A DNA stretch of 64,000 nt, taken from contig JAIXMQ010000074.1 in NCBI GenBank assembly GCA_025716855.1, forward strand, positions 61,938 to 125,937, read 5' to 3'. Shown in pieces: positions 11,028 through 23,306 of the stretch. A program made the translations under genes and the position numbers. The notes under the pieces were generated by a model that did not search any database, was not told the origin of the DNA, and worked only from the letters and a program-made list of their open reading frames with translations. Each line of letters begins with the position of its first letter. Within the stretch, counting starts at the first letter, position 1. This DNA comes from Pilaira anomala (lineage: Eukaryota; Mucoromycota; Mucoromycetes; Mucorales; Mucoraceae).

Positions 11028-12963
11028 TTAAAACTCGAAAGTTTCGTTATGTACATGGAAATCATGTCGAATAGCCTCATTAATAACAGTTCTTGTGAAA
11101 GCCATGGAACCACATGCGTGAGCCCAGACAGTTTGATGAGAATTGGTAGCCTTGATCCTATCCATTTCAGAGTTGATAACAGGTCGTTCACCATAAATAA
11201 TTTGGAAACCATTGAGGTCTTTTGTGTAATCAGGTCCTTCCTTCATACGAGTAACATAGATAGAAACATGGAGTTGAAGACTTTGAACAGCGTTCTTTGC
11301 CTTATCTGACCAGTAAGTAAACATATCCAAGAAGGGAATGATCTCATCTATTGTAACATATATATATGTATAAGTACGTGAAAATCTCTGTTGCCGATTT
11401 TTAATGTTACTTACCAGCGGAACGGATAGCCCAAGTAACATAAATATGTTCAACAGCTACTGTCTTGACACCATCAGATCTACGTTCAATACATTCTTTT
11501 ACGATAGCTAAAGCAGGTGTGATACCGATACCAGCAGCAAATAAAGCCAAAACTTGATAATCTTGGTATTCCAAACTAGGTCCATAAGGGCCATCAATTC
11601 TAACAGCGAGATTTTCCTTAGCAGCAGCAGCATTCAATAAATCACGAGTTTTACCACCTAAAGCCTTAATATGGAAGGTACCGATGTTAGTTGTATCATC
11701 ATGTGCGTAATTGTGAGCCCGATGGCGAAGATTTGTAACATCTGATAAGGAGTCCGTTTCGGAAGAACTACCTACGGAGGATGGTGCTTTCTTTTCATTT
11801 TTACCGTTCTTTTCACCGCTTCCTACGACACGCTCTTCGATAGAGGCATCAGCAGTAGAACTGCTGCTAACACGGAAAGTTTCAGACACCGTAATAGGAT
11901 GCCAGTTAGCATATTCCCAGATTTTACGACCCCCGTCTCTGACAATTGAAATAAACATATATTGACCAGGCTTGAATCGGTTGAGGCTAGTATTTTCAAA
12001 CAAAATTCTAACGATACCTTCTTGCACAGCAGAATATGGCAGAACTTGATCTACCTTTACAAATGTTGACTTGATGTACCAAGATTGATAAGAACGAATA
12101 ACACGATCAACAACCCAGAGAATAAGTGCAGGAATGAAGAAAACCAAACAGGTGTGTTCGTGCCAACAAGCAAATGCGATACCGACAAGCATACCAATGA
12201 CGTGACTGTAATAGAATACTTCAAAGTAGTTACGACGAATATATTCTAAAGAAGTGACAAACATAATGATGAAACCAAACATAGAAATGGAACCTGAAGT
12301 ATATTCATCGTCCAAAAAAAGAGAATCGGCTACAACATAATGCTTTTGGTAACCTTTAATACTAAATAGGAAAGAAAAGTTCGTTAGTTACGGGTATTAC
12401 TTTATTTCTTTTTAATTTACTTACATACGCCATACAAAATGGGGCATAAACTGAGCCATTCCGACACGAGCGACCCAACGATGGAAAGGAAGAAGTTCCT
12501 CGACAGTAAAACCAGACATTCTAGGCAAAACAGAGTTTCTTTGGGCAAGGAAAAACACGAACCCCCAGTTGACCATTCCTACAAAAGCAGCACGACGATC
12601 AAATTGGCCAATAGCGGGGAGCTCATAACTCATACCGGGATTCAACTTGAAGGGAGCGAAGAACATGAAGAGCATGTTGACAATAACGAATAAGGACATG
12701 CCAATGATATGTTTGATGGGAATCATTTCAGTTACAAAAGGAATGGGGACGACCATATTCATATATGAAAGAAACTTCGAGTGCACCACAGGCTTAACGA
12801 CCTTTGCATCGTTACCAGCAATTCTTTGTTTTCTTGTTCTATAGACACGGAATTTATTGATTTGATAACCAATACAGTAGATAGCAAACAAGGCCCAACA
12901 AAAGAAAGCATAGGATATGCCACAAACAAAAAAATTTGAGGTACTTCTGATAGTGTACGCCAT
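11028..12963 (-). CDS. Ferric reductase/NADPH oxidase family transmembrane flavocytochrome
   Basis: Exons (minus) are 12963-12425, 12361-11415 and 11347-11028, giving 601 residues. It should pass electrons from NADPH through FAD and two hemes across a membrane. Hydrophobic segments lie near residues 11-34, 86-105, 126-140, 204-218, 229-246 and 250-267. Two His-X13-His heme-ligand pairs are visible: H161/H175 and H233/H247. The FAD-binding motif is WHPITVSE, followed by GPYGPS, the nucleotide-binding GIGITPALAI, and a C-terminal CGS segment ending in FEF. A serine-rich insert with charged residues interrupts the FAD domain around residues 370-420. HPITV rather than HPFTL favours the ferric-reductase side over superoxide-forming NOX, and perfect iron-type GATA sites upstream agree. 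Substrate and membrane location (plasma membrane or vacuole) are inferred. Confidence 0.88.
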
Positions 12964-13108
12964 TTTTTAATTTTAGGTTATGTCAAAGAAGAAAGGAAAA
13001 AACTTTACTGGACTGTTTTCAAGGAATATATATCCATTTTTTTTTAAAAAGAATATATAACCAAATCCGTAACAAAATTGAATTTAATTACCCAAATGAA
13101 GTAAATTT

Positions 13109-13138
13109 TTATCTGATTTTTTTTTAGTATTATCTGAT
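13109..13138 (-). promoter_or_regulatory. Two perfect iron-type GATA sites (ATCAGATAA) upstream of the ferric reductase gene
   Basis: On the + strand TTATCTGAT occurs at 13109-13117 and again at 13130-13138. Read in the sense of the downstream gene these are ATCAGATAA, matching the extended consensus ATCWGATAA reported for fungal iron-repressing GATA factors (SreA/Sre1/Fep1/Urbs1 family). They lie about 146 and 167 bp upstream of the start codon at 12963, a sensible promoter distance. Binding by such a repressor, and iron-dependent expression, are inferred. Confidence 0.6.
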
Positions 13139-16100
13139 TTTTTTTGTGGGGGTGTTACACCATAAAGATTCTTACTTTAATTGTCAAATTCCGGTAATTT
13201 CATGAGTTGCTGGTATTCAGTACAGATAAATTGACCTGGAGATAAAAAAAGAATGGTCTAAATAGAGAATAAGGATGAAATACCAAAAAAAAAAATCATT
13301 GTATAGAATCAGATGAGGGTACAAACAAAAGTAAAAATCTGATATCTTAATTCGCAAGGAAGATCTTTTCAATTTATAGATCCGTTTAAGTATATATTTT
13401 TCAAATCGAGGTTTACTTGTACCACAAGTGGAAATATCAGATCATTCCTTTTAACCTGATTTAAGAGCCTTTCTAATCTGTGCTTTTCATTTCAACTGAA
13501 CTTTTCCGATATGCGTTTACTCTAATGATTTATCTTATACATATTTGAATACGATCTTGTTGCAAATTTTTTATTTAGAAATATTATAACCTGTTTAAAA
13601 AAAACTTGAAATACTCAACCAAATACTGCAGGCATTGATCTGTCGCATTTTACAAACTGTAGTATAAATGAATAATATTAGCCGTAAATTTTTCTAATAG
13701 CGAATATAACGGTACAAAATGAAATATCTGATTTTGAAACCGTTACGTATATTACCGGCCGATCTTTCCAATTACATAAATAACGCTTATAACCATTTCT
13801 GACACTTGAAACGGCCATTTGATTTTCCAAGACAGTTATGACAATAGATGTCTCCCTTTACAGGAAACAATAATATATCGTATAAAAAAAAGGGATTTTA
13901 TTATGATAAAATTAAAAAGCATTGCAAAATAACTTTAATATATTGCAATTAAAAAAAAAAACAGAAAGAAAAAATTCAAAATATGTGTGAATATTGACTA
14001 ATTGATTTTTTTAAATTCATAAAATGCAAAGCTATAAAAATAAACGGGTATCGATACACAAAAAACATTGTTTTATCTTGAAATGTTTTACTTTTATCAG
14101 ACCACGATAGAACAAAAGATATTATATTTTGTAGCTGCAATTCACACCCATTAGATGTATATGTATTACTACTTTTGTATCACCCTCCAAAGTCGTATTC
14201 CCTTAAAACCTTTGGTTGATCATGCATGCCTGTCATTCCCAGCTCGTCTCTGTTTCAAATATAATCTGATCTTTTTTATCTACCCTTTCACAAACATCAA
14301 TCCCCAAAATTGCGATTGAAATTGTGATTAAAGTTTTAGGCCAACCCGCCTAATATTTTTTTTTTCTTTTATTAGATCAGCTTAAACAATAATTGAAATC
14401 AGATATAATACTCATCCACACATCCGTTTTACTTCTACTACCTTCCAAAGGAATATGTTACACTAATTTGTTTTGACAATAATAGGCTCGTTGTGTACTG
14501 AAAACCCAAAGATATGGTATTCGTTTCGGTAACCGTATTAAACGATTGGTCTATCCCATAGTAATTCTTAATGACTAATTTAATATACATATATAAAAAT
14601 AAAAGCAGACAATCTTTACGTTTCAAATTTATAGATATAAACTCTATAAAGGTAAACTTTTATTGTTATTTTCTACTCTCATATTTTAATTGTTTGGAGC
14701 ATACGAAAGTAATAAGGCTTCCTTAATATCTTTGAATCCTTATCAATTTAATTGTGTTCTAAGCTCCCTTTCGGGCGAAATTGATTGAATGATAATGTAT
14801 ATTTTTTACTTTTGCAGTCATTCTTATTTTACATTATATAAGAAACAAAATTATCAAAATTCAAGCGAAGATACATAAAGCATATCAAATATGCCATGTT
14901 ATTTGAATTCTATGGATACAGTGTTTAGCAATTCACCTATTATATTTATTAAATTGTATTCTAATCAGATCTAAATCGTTACTTAAAAAAATGTTTTTCC
15001 TAATAGATGAATATTTTGGCCTTCAAATTTATTTGCTGTCTTATATGTACATATTTATATTTTATAGCATTTTTTGCTCGTTAGTTACTTATTTTTTAGT
15101 TTATAATAATCCTACATATCAGGCATGTTTTTTATAAGTTAGTTAAGTTAGTAAAATTAGTGAAGTTATAGATATATGGTATCCGCTTATCTTGTTGAAA
15201 CGCACTATTGTCATTAAACTCTTCCTTACTAGCACATGCTTGATATATTATCACATATTATATGGAAATGTAGGCTAACCCCTCAGTAATATATAACGAT
15301 TTAGATTTATTTTTAAGAAACAGATTGTTGGATATTCTGAAGGGGCGTTCAAGGGTTAAGCTACTAGCTTTTATTAATAGACATTAAAGTTAAAGACTTC
15401 AGACCCAAGCTGGGAGTTTGTTTTAAATACTTAAAGTTAGTCCACTTTGAAATATTTACTACTTTTGTTATATGTAAATAAATGGGTTTTACGAATTTAC
15501 AAAATGTATTGTCGAATATTACAGATTGATAGATTGGCAAGTGGTAATGATGCAGATAAGGCATTTCTGCAAACTAAATGGTGATAATATTCAGCCGTAA
15601 TATCCAATCTTAATGAATTAGTTATGGCGGTCCTTTGTTTTCTGGAAAAGTGCCAGCTTGACTAACTGGTTTAAACTAATAGCATTTTTAGGCTTATTTT
15701 ACTGGAGCTCCATCAACCTTTTTTCTTGTAGAAATTTGAATCAGAAGAAGGAGAGTTCATAAGTGTCTTTTGAAATACAAACAAAGTAAGTTTTATTCTG
15801 GTAAATTTGGCTTATTAGTAGGTAGATACCCTAATAGATTCTCGACTGATAAGTTTATAAACCCAGAAATGTTCAAAGCTGTTTTGATAATAATGTAATA
15901 CCTATTCTAGGTTATTCCGTCTTGTTAAGTTTTATTCTTGACTTGAGAGATTTCGAAATTCCCTTCACTTATATTGCAAGCAAACAAGTAACTCATTGAT
16001 TAAGATGGTATTTATTACTGCGTTTTAATTATATGCAGAAATATGCAGTAGCGCAATTCTTATTAGGGAATTACTAAACCTTCAGTACAATGTGAGGGCA

Positions 16101-16529
16101 TATTGGCTAATAATTTAACGTCTGAAAATGTTCACTCCATACATATAAAATTAGCAGTAAACCTTTCTAGGTTTGCCATGAAGCTTTTTGGAGAAAATCT
16201 CAAATTTTGACACAATCAAATTGAATCGTACTTTGGTCCAATTTATAAAATAGAAGCTTTTCGATTACAGAGTGTAGAAATATAAACTATTGTAGCATAA
16301 TAAGTTTACAGGACTCCCAAAATATTTTGATTAATTAATATCCCCTCCAGCGGCAAACGACAGCAAGTGTTCACGCACAATTTTTTTTCATGTGTTTCTT
16401 ATTGGAAGTACAATTTTCTTATTTAATTGCTTTTTTCCATGTACTTTTTTTCTAATCATCAACAAGCTATATTCTAATAGGTTTTCCGTCGTGCTTTCTG
16501 ATCGGCTGTTTAGGTAGATTTAGGGTGCT

Positions 16530-16775
16530 TTAGGTTCGAGCTGCAATTATATGCCTGGTAAGTCTTTGGATTTGATCTAAAGGCATGGTGTATCCTAATA
16601 ATGTTAGACTTCCTAACACTAATGATGCCGTTTGAGGCAGTTTGATGCTATTAATATTAAATGTAATTATGTAGGTATCTCGGAGTTCTGGGGCGAGATT
16701 GTTTATATGTGTCTTTACCTTCTCGTGGTTACTTCTGTCAGTAAAAGGATTTTGATTTGGAGCTAAAATCGACAT
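16530..16775 (-). CDS. Hypothetical 81-residue ORF
   Basis: This is an ATG-initiated ORF in an otherwise gene-free region. The product begins MSILAPNQNPFTDRSN and ends RLTRHIIAART; one moderately hydrophobic stretch (LVLGSLTLLGYTMPL) lies near residues 52-66. I recognise no family. It may be chance, an exon of an unseen gene, or a fragment of a decayed mobile element. Composition is a little more balanced than the surrounding sequence. Confidence 0.2.
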   Translation of the reverse strand: MSILAPNQNPFTDRSNHEKVKTHINNLAPELRDTYIITFNINSIKLPQTASLVLGSLTLLGYTMPLDQIQRLTRHIIAART

Positions 16776-18021
16776 ATTTGATTTTTATGATCCTGATGAT
16801 AAATAACGACATACTTTTAAACCATAAACCTTTTTGTTTCGCCTTATTTTTAATAAGTACGTATTATCGGCTCTGCTCAAATGAGTATATTAAAAGCTGA
16901 ATATCTCCAAAACGAATAGTTGCCTTTTTTTTTTTAAGAAAAAATGACTCCAAATAAAACTATCCAGCATGGATATTTTTAGTTTTCCGTACATATATTT
17001 ATTATAATCAGGGTGATCAGACCACTTTCATCTAAAAAGGCCATCATATCATGTCAAATAAATATGTCATATCATTTATTTTTGCTGGTTGCATCGAGAT
17101 AACTATTTAGGAGTTTCTTCCGTGCAGACCATTAATCCCAACTGACCATAACACTATTGAATGAATGCAAAACTTTGTATCATAGTTATTGAAATATTGG
17201 TAGATGTATTTCCAAAAAAAAAAATTGAGTAGCTAGCCTTCTTCTATTTTATAGATAATGTAACATACAAAATGACAAGTTCTTTAAGAGCGTCACTTAG
17301 CTTTATATCTACATATTGATACTTATACACACTTGATTATTCATTTAACGCAATGATATATCTGCATGTGTAAGGATAATAAATTGCCTTTATTCAAAAT
17401 TCAAAGGGTATGTTATATTAAAGATAAAGCTCTAAAATTGAACTCATCGCGATAGAATCTGAAGTTGCAAATAATCTTTGTCAATTCCCAAAAGGTACCA
17501 GCCAATAATATTATCAGAAACCTAATTTTGACCTCACGTGGATAAAAGACTTGTATAAATAACTAAGCTTTTTTTTATGTTTTAAAAATACTTATTTCAC
17601 CTTGACCTAAAAAAAAATAGAAATTTCTTCAAAGCATATAATTTTAAACTTTGACGTATTCTTTTAGTATTTCAAACATAGATATATGCTTTAGACAGAA
17701 AAGCTTTAATAACAAATCCCTATGCATAGCTTTTACAAACCTCATGATAACGTCACGTGATCCTAAATTAATCACTCAATAGAATTTGCCACTAAAAAGG
17801 TTAAATATTAGTGATACTTCTCCAAATTATCAATAAATTCTAAAGATGTAATGAAAAATTTTTTCTCGAAAAGCAAATCTTCTCACTATCACCAGTTATA
17901 TTTATTTAACCGCCCTTTGGGATATCTAATTTTCTATCCTTAAATCGTAACTATAGAGTTTCGCATTCAAAAACAAGAAGATCAAAATTTACTTGAAAAA
18001 GACAGTACCAACAAAGATGTA

Positions 18022-18370
18022 CTAGATTTCCCACCTTTTATTGAAAAAAAAAAAAATCTCAATTTTTGAAAACAATGTTAGAAATTTTTGAAAAAAAAAA
18101 ACGTTTTATTGAGGAAATTTTAGAGCATTTCTTCTTTAGCAATACATTGAGGGAAAAGGCTTACATCAAACTTCATTTGGTATTAGTTGATATATATTTT
18201 CCGGGTAACTTCTCTTTCATGGTTATCGTTAATATCTGACTCATTAATTCGAATATCGTCAATACTCATGATATTTAAATCAAAAAAGTTAATTAAATTG
18301 GTTCAGACTACTTTACTTTTTTTTCAATAATTATAAGTTTTTTTTTTTCAATAAAAGGTGGGAAATCCAG
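18022..18370. mobile_element. TA-flanked inverted-repeat element (MITE-like, 349 bp)
   Basis: The left end CTAGATTTCCCACC (continuing TTTTATTG and an A run) from 18022 is repeated in inverted orientation ending at 18370 (CTGGATTTCCCACC read on the minus strand). About 33 of 34 positions match. Both ends are bordered by TA (18020-18021 and 18371-18372), as expected for insertion by a Tc1/mariner/pogo-type transposase. The interior is AT-rich; its minus strand contains a short 28-codon ORF (MSIDDIRINESDIN...) of no known family. It is probably non-autonomous. Confidence 0.6.
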
Positions 18371-19062
18371 TAATAACGTAATCAAAAAAAGCTAGCGTTA
18401 CTTTTTCTCAGTAAAAAAAATATTTGAGAAAAAAAGAATGGTGATTTCAGTTCGCTGACCACCCTGACCAGGAAATAACAAAAGTAATTACGTACATAGC
18501 TTTCTCTACTTCCACATGGCCCTAAAATTTGTCACAGCAGGGATAGTTGACAAGCCTAATAGAACTGAGCTGGGCGATAAACTACTTGTCTTATAATTTC
18601 CTCAAAAAGCACTTACGGGTCTCCTTTCGGGTAATTCCAGACCCAACTCACTGAAAGCAATCTCAGTTCTTACACTTTTGTAGTTTCCAAACTAAGCACA
18701 AGAATATAACCAAGAGATGAGCATAAATCCTAGAGCCATGTCCAACATTTTGATTTGTGAATACTAATCCGGTTGGAAGCATACATCACAGTTATGTCTT
18801 AGAAGCATATGATAGAATGTTATCAATCCATCTTCAAATATAAATGTAAGCCAGACTTATAAGGAGCTTTTGTATAATGTAAGAATGTACACAAGGTTAA
18901 CCAATTGGAAGTCAAAGGCGGCATTTTAACGTACATGACTTTTTACCAGGACTATTTTTCATTTTACATAAAGACAGGTGGCTTATAAGTTTATTTGATG
19001 GATATTTTCTTTTGGAAACGAGATCTTTTTTTTTTGAAAAAGAAAAACAGTAAGAATCTTCA
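18371..19062. promoter_or_regulatory. Upstream region of UTP21
   Basis: These 0.7 kb separate the inverted-repeat element and the UTP21 start codon. A T run and a poly-A-rich leader lie at 19027-19050 just before the ATG. No other gene and no specific regulatory site was recognised. Confidence 0.4.
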
Positions 19063-22000
19063 ATGTCAACCGTTACTGATACCAAGAAGAGACGTGTGGA
19101 AAACAGCAAGAAGTTAGTGGCTCACTCCAAAATTTACCAACCTTTTAGAGCAATTGGTTATGTCACCAATGAAGTCCCTTATATTATCAACAATCATGGA
19201 CAAGATTATTTTTTGACAACCTGTGTTGGCAATAGTTTCCAAACTTACAATGTAAAGACAGAATACTCGAATAGGAAAAAGAAGAAAATATGAAATACTA
19301 AACTTTTTTTTTAATTGTTAGCTTGGACGTATGAACCTTTTATTTGTCAGTACACCTACCGAGAAACCCATTACTTGCATGGCATCGCACAAACGATTGA
19401 TCTATGCAGCAGCTGGAAATGTAGTTATTGGATACAAGCGTGGTAGAGAAGTTTCGAGAGTTGGAGGCGAAGGCGAGTTTAATATTTCAGAGATTATTAT
19501 TCTCGGCGCTTATATCGCAGCACTTTGTGATGATAACACCTTAAAGTTATGGGATACTACTAGTGGTGATTTATATACTGAAATTGAGTTTGGAGAAGAG
19601 TTTACAGCTACCCATATTCTTCATCCTAGCACATATCTTAACAAGATTTTAGTATCTAGTACACAAGGCACAATGCAAATTTGGAATATTAGAACCAACA
19701 AGATGGTGTATCAATTTAGATTTATGGGATCTCCCATCACTTGTCTCGCACAATCACCTGTAGTAGATGTTGTTGCTGTTGGCTTATTGGATGGCACTGT
19801 TGTGCTTCATAATATTAAAGCAGATGAAAAGATTGATAGTGTACGTCAAGATGATAAAGTGACAGCTATTACCTTTAGAACAGATGATGAACAAGTTATG
19901 GCTACTGGCAATATGCAAGGTGATGTTGCTTTATGGGATCTCTCTGATCGTAGATTAAATCATATTATGAAGAACGCCCATGATGGATATGTTACTTCGT
20001 TGACCTTTTTAAATAATCAACCTATTTTAGTTACTGGTGGTAATGATAATTCAATCAAGGTAATTATAGAGAATATCAATATATATTAAGTTCGAATCTA
20101 ACCTGTCGTTAAATAGCAATGGATCTTTGAAAAACATAACGCCGTACCTCACCCTTTTAAGTCTCGTAGTGGTCATCATGCACCGCCTTCCAAACTTCAA
20201 TACTATGGTGAAGATAGAAAGACGATTTTGAGTGCAGGAAGAGATCACTCACTCCGATCATTTAGTACAGTTCGTGATGCACAAAACTTCGAATTTTCCC
20301 AAGGTCGTCTCGCTAAAAAGGCAAAGGATAGAGGAGTTAGTATGGACGATTTGAAACTTCCTCAAATCGTGGATCTTGATGTGAATGATTCAAAGACAAA
20401 GGATTGGGACAATATTATTACTTGTCATGCAAACGATAACGCATGTCGTACGTGGTCTTCCAAGTCCAAGAGAATCGGTAAACATGTATTAATTAGTAGT
20501 GATAAAACAGCAGTAAAATCTACATGTATCTCGACTTGTGGTAATTTCGGTTTCTTGGGCTGTGCATCAGGTGCAGTGGATATGTTTAATATGCAATCTG
20601 GTCAATACCGTAAAACATTTGTAGAAAATGGACACAAAAAACCTATTACTGGTTTAACTACCGATACTATCAATCGCTATTTAATTACTTCATCAGTTGA
20701 CAAAACTATAAAGGTAAAGTTTCGATTTTTTATTAAATTACCAATCTTTCAGCTGAATTAATATCTATTATTTGTTGCACATAATTTTATTTAGATTTGG
20801 GAAATTAAAACTGCTAAAGTTGTACATACCATTGAACTTGAATCTCCTGTAGTTTCTATGCGTTATCATATTGATAATGACCTTTTAGCTGTCGTTTGTG
20901 ATGATTTAGGTATTCGCGTTATTGACCTTGAAACAAAGAGAATTGTAAGAGAATTTTGGGGACATAGAAACCGTATTACAGATTTTGTAAGTGATTGAAA
21001 ACCTATTATTCATGTAAGATCTAGACCTAATCTAGTGTATTATTAGACTTTCAGTCCCGACAGTAGGTGGATCGTATCTGCATCATTGGATGGTACAGTC
21101 CGTACTTGGGATTTACCCACTGGAGCTATGATTGATATTTTCAAAGTAGAAGATATTGTAACTTGTTTAGCATTTTCCCCAGATTCTGACTTTTTAGCCA
21201 CGGCCCATGTTGATAATGTGGGTATTTTCCTTTGGTCTAACCGTACACAATATGCCAACGTTTCATTACGTAGTATTCCAGATGATTATGACGCTCAATT
21301 GTTGCAATTACCTAGTTTGACTGGTACAGAAGATGATTCCGACGTAGAATCCGAAGAGGAGTCAGTTAAAGATGATGAAAATATGCAAGATACAGTAGAT
21401 CAATTAAGTGAAAAGATGATTACAATGTCTATGGAGCCCAGATCAAAATGGCAAAATTTATTGCATTTGGATACAATTAAATCACGTAATAAGCCTAAAG
21501 AAGCACCCAAGTTACCAGAGAAAGCACCTTTCTTCTTACCAACCTTACCTGGTGCTAAAAATCAATTCGACTTAACTACTGTCAGTACATTTGATAAAGA
21601 AAATCCTGAATCAAAGAGAATCAACTTTTCCCAATTGAATACTGATACTGAATTCGATAAATTATTAAGATCCGGATATGAGGCCGATAAGAAATGTAAG
21701 TCTGTGTGAATTTATAATGTTATTGTGTAAATATGAGCTAATGTTTGCTATTTTTTGTAGTCGAGACCTTTGTTGAATATGCTAAATCACTGAGTCCCTC
21801 AGCTATTGATCTTGAACTTCGATCATTTGCTATTGATGGTGAACTCACACTTCTCAATTACTACTTAGATGCTATTTTATATATGCTTAAATCACGAAAG
21901 AACTTTGAACTTGCACAAGCTTGGTTATCTACATTCTTGAATATCCATGGTGATTTAATTGTAGCCAATCCTACTAACCCAATTCATCAAAAATTAAAGG

Positions 22001-22092
22001 ATATCCTTGCTATTCAAGATTCTGAATTTGGTAGATTATCACAACAAATTCATTATAGTTTATGTTTAATCGATTTTGCTCGTAGAACATAA
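19063..22092 (+). CDS. UTP21: U3 snoRNP-associated WD40 protein UTP21 (WDR36 homologue)
   Basis: Six exons (19063-19251, 19322-20059, 20117-20713, 20795-20986, 21047-21695, 21761-22092) give 898 residues, close to yeast Utp21 (939). It is a small-subunit processome (UTP-B) scaffold needed for 18S rRNA maturation in the nucleolus. Paired WD40 propellers are evident: ALCDDNTLKLWDTTSG, DVALWDLSDRRL, TGGNDNSIKQWIFE, SAGRDHSLRSFS, SASLDGTVRTWDLPTG. The linker SRSGHHAPPSKLQYYGEDR is characteristic of the family. An acidic serine-rich loop (DDSDVESEEE) precedes the helical Utp21 C-terminal domain (about residues 690-898, FVEYAKSLSPSAIDLELRSF). All joins are in frame with GT-AG sites. No truncation was seen. 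Confidence 0.95.
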
Positions 22093-22484
22093 TAATTTAG
22101 ATATTGTAATAAATTTAAAGAATTTCATATTTTTATTTTAGACAAGATAGGGAAATTAGTATTTATTGTTTGTGTAAAAAAGTGAGCAGATTTGAACTTG
22201 TGATAGAGTCTAAATCCAGAATTCCGCCTTCTATTTATTTTCCCATTTTACTTTTTTTCCCCTCATTCTGATTAGTTAGATGCAAAGATTGTTTTCATAC
22301 AGCAGATCAAAGCCTTATTTGGCAGAATAAGAACGAACCATATCAACACATGACCATTTTAAATTCGGGTCGGGAACTCTTGTAAAACCATATGATTGCA
22401 AGAAAAAATAAGAATAAAAAAGAAAATATGGATATTTACTTTATTGAATTATATATATATATATATATATATTTGTATGTACTA
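22093..22484. other. Convergent 3' spacer with (TA)n
   Basis: This 392-bp spacer lies between UTP21 (+) and the hypothetical gene (-). A (TA)n run occurs at about 22450-22471. A minus-strand stretch at about 22185-22235 slightly resembles a tRNA B box but does not fold as one. No gene was seen. Confidence 0.5.
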
Positions 22485-23066
22485 TTAATATTTTATTTTG
22501 CGGTGTATGCTATTGGCAATAGTTGGATGAAATGAATAAACTACAGAATTTGTGTCTATGATGCTATTGTTATGATTTGTTTGATTATGAGTGGTATGAT
22601 GATCATTTTCTTGATGAGCGAACCATCTACCAATAAAACTATTTTGTTCAGCGGAAGAGGAATAACTGCTACTATTACTACTACTGGTACTACTACTACT
22701 GTGACTATTGCTTCTGCTGATGCTGGTTGCAGCAATTGTATGATGTTTTGTGTTGTTTTGTTTATCTTGTATTGATTTTTCACATGCTACCTTTTGACTC
22801 AGTCGTTTAAACGACTCTTGCACTGGATCTTCAAACCTTCGAACGCATCTATATTCACGATTAACTCTGTCAAGTTCCTTTGTTAACCTTTTCATATTTT
22901 TGGGATGGTCCAAATAGTTCTTGTCATTGGTCAACACAAATAATCTTTGCAACTGTAATTTATGTTGTGTCCTACTAGATGTCGAAGGTGCGGCGTATCT
23001 CTTTTCTTCTTCTCCAAAAGAACGTCTCATCATTGGCTGTTCTTCATAGAATGGTAACATGATCAA
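22485..23066 (-). CDS. Hypothetical low-complexity protein (193 aa)
   Basis: A single exon. The N-terminal ~100 residues are charged and helical-looking (LQRLFVLTNDKNYLDHPKN; RLTKELDRVNREYRCVRR), suggesting a short folded helical region. The remainder is Ser/His/Asn-rich low complexity. No signal peptide or membrane span is evident and no family is recognised. An A/T-rich leader with T and A runs precedes the start. The N-terminal half has normal coding composition, so it is likely a real but lineage-restricted gene. Confidence 0.5.
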   Translation of the reverse strand: MIMLPFYEEQPMMRRSFGEEEKRYAAPSTSSRTQHKLQLQRLFVLTNDKNYLDHPKNMKRLTKELDRVNREYRCVRRFEDPVQESFKRLSQKVACEKSIQDKQNNTKHHTIAATSISRSNSHSSSSTSSSNSSSYSSSAEQNSFIGRWFAHQENDHHTTHNQTNHNNSIIDTNSVVYSFHPTIANSIHRKIKY

Positions 23067-23306
23067 TTTAAGTTAAATAGTTTTTTTTTTAAAAAAAAAA
23101 GAAAAAAAAAGAAGAGTTATTGTGATGAAAAAGCGAAAAAGAAGTTTGAATTCAACTTTATTTATATACATTTTTTTAGGTAGCAAAAAAAGTTGATTTT
23201 AAATTTTATAAACACATGATGTACGTATTGGAAATAGAAAGATCTTATTTTTTGATGCATAAATTATTACAATAAAAAGCTTAAAATGTTATAGTAGTGT
23301 CAGAAT

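Larger units (their letters stand above)
12964..17008. other. Gene desert, first part
   Basis: After the promoter of the ferric-reductase gene, about 4 kb of AT-rich sequence shows no gene I can support. Imperfect WGAT/ATCWGAT-like motifs recur between about 13.3 and 14.0 kb. Two minus-strand ORFs of 66 and 81 codons (15364-15564 and 16530-16775) have no recognised motif. The desert probably holds old, decayed mobile DNA. Confidence 0.4.

Noticed and set aside
15364..15564. A 66-codon minus-strand ORF in the desert
   Set aside because: No motif, unusual residues for a folded protein, and length expected by chance over 6 kb of AT-rich sequence examined in six frames.
22185..22235. A tRNA-like B-box (GTTCAAATC on the minus strand) followed by a T run
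   Set aside because: No matching T-stem, anticodon arm or acceptor pairing can be drawn, so it is not a tRNA gene.
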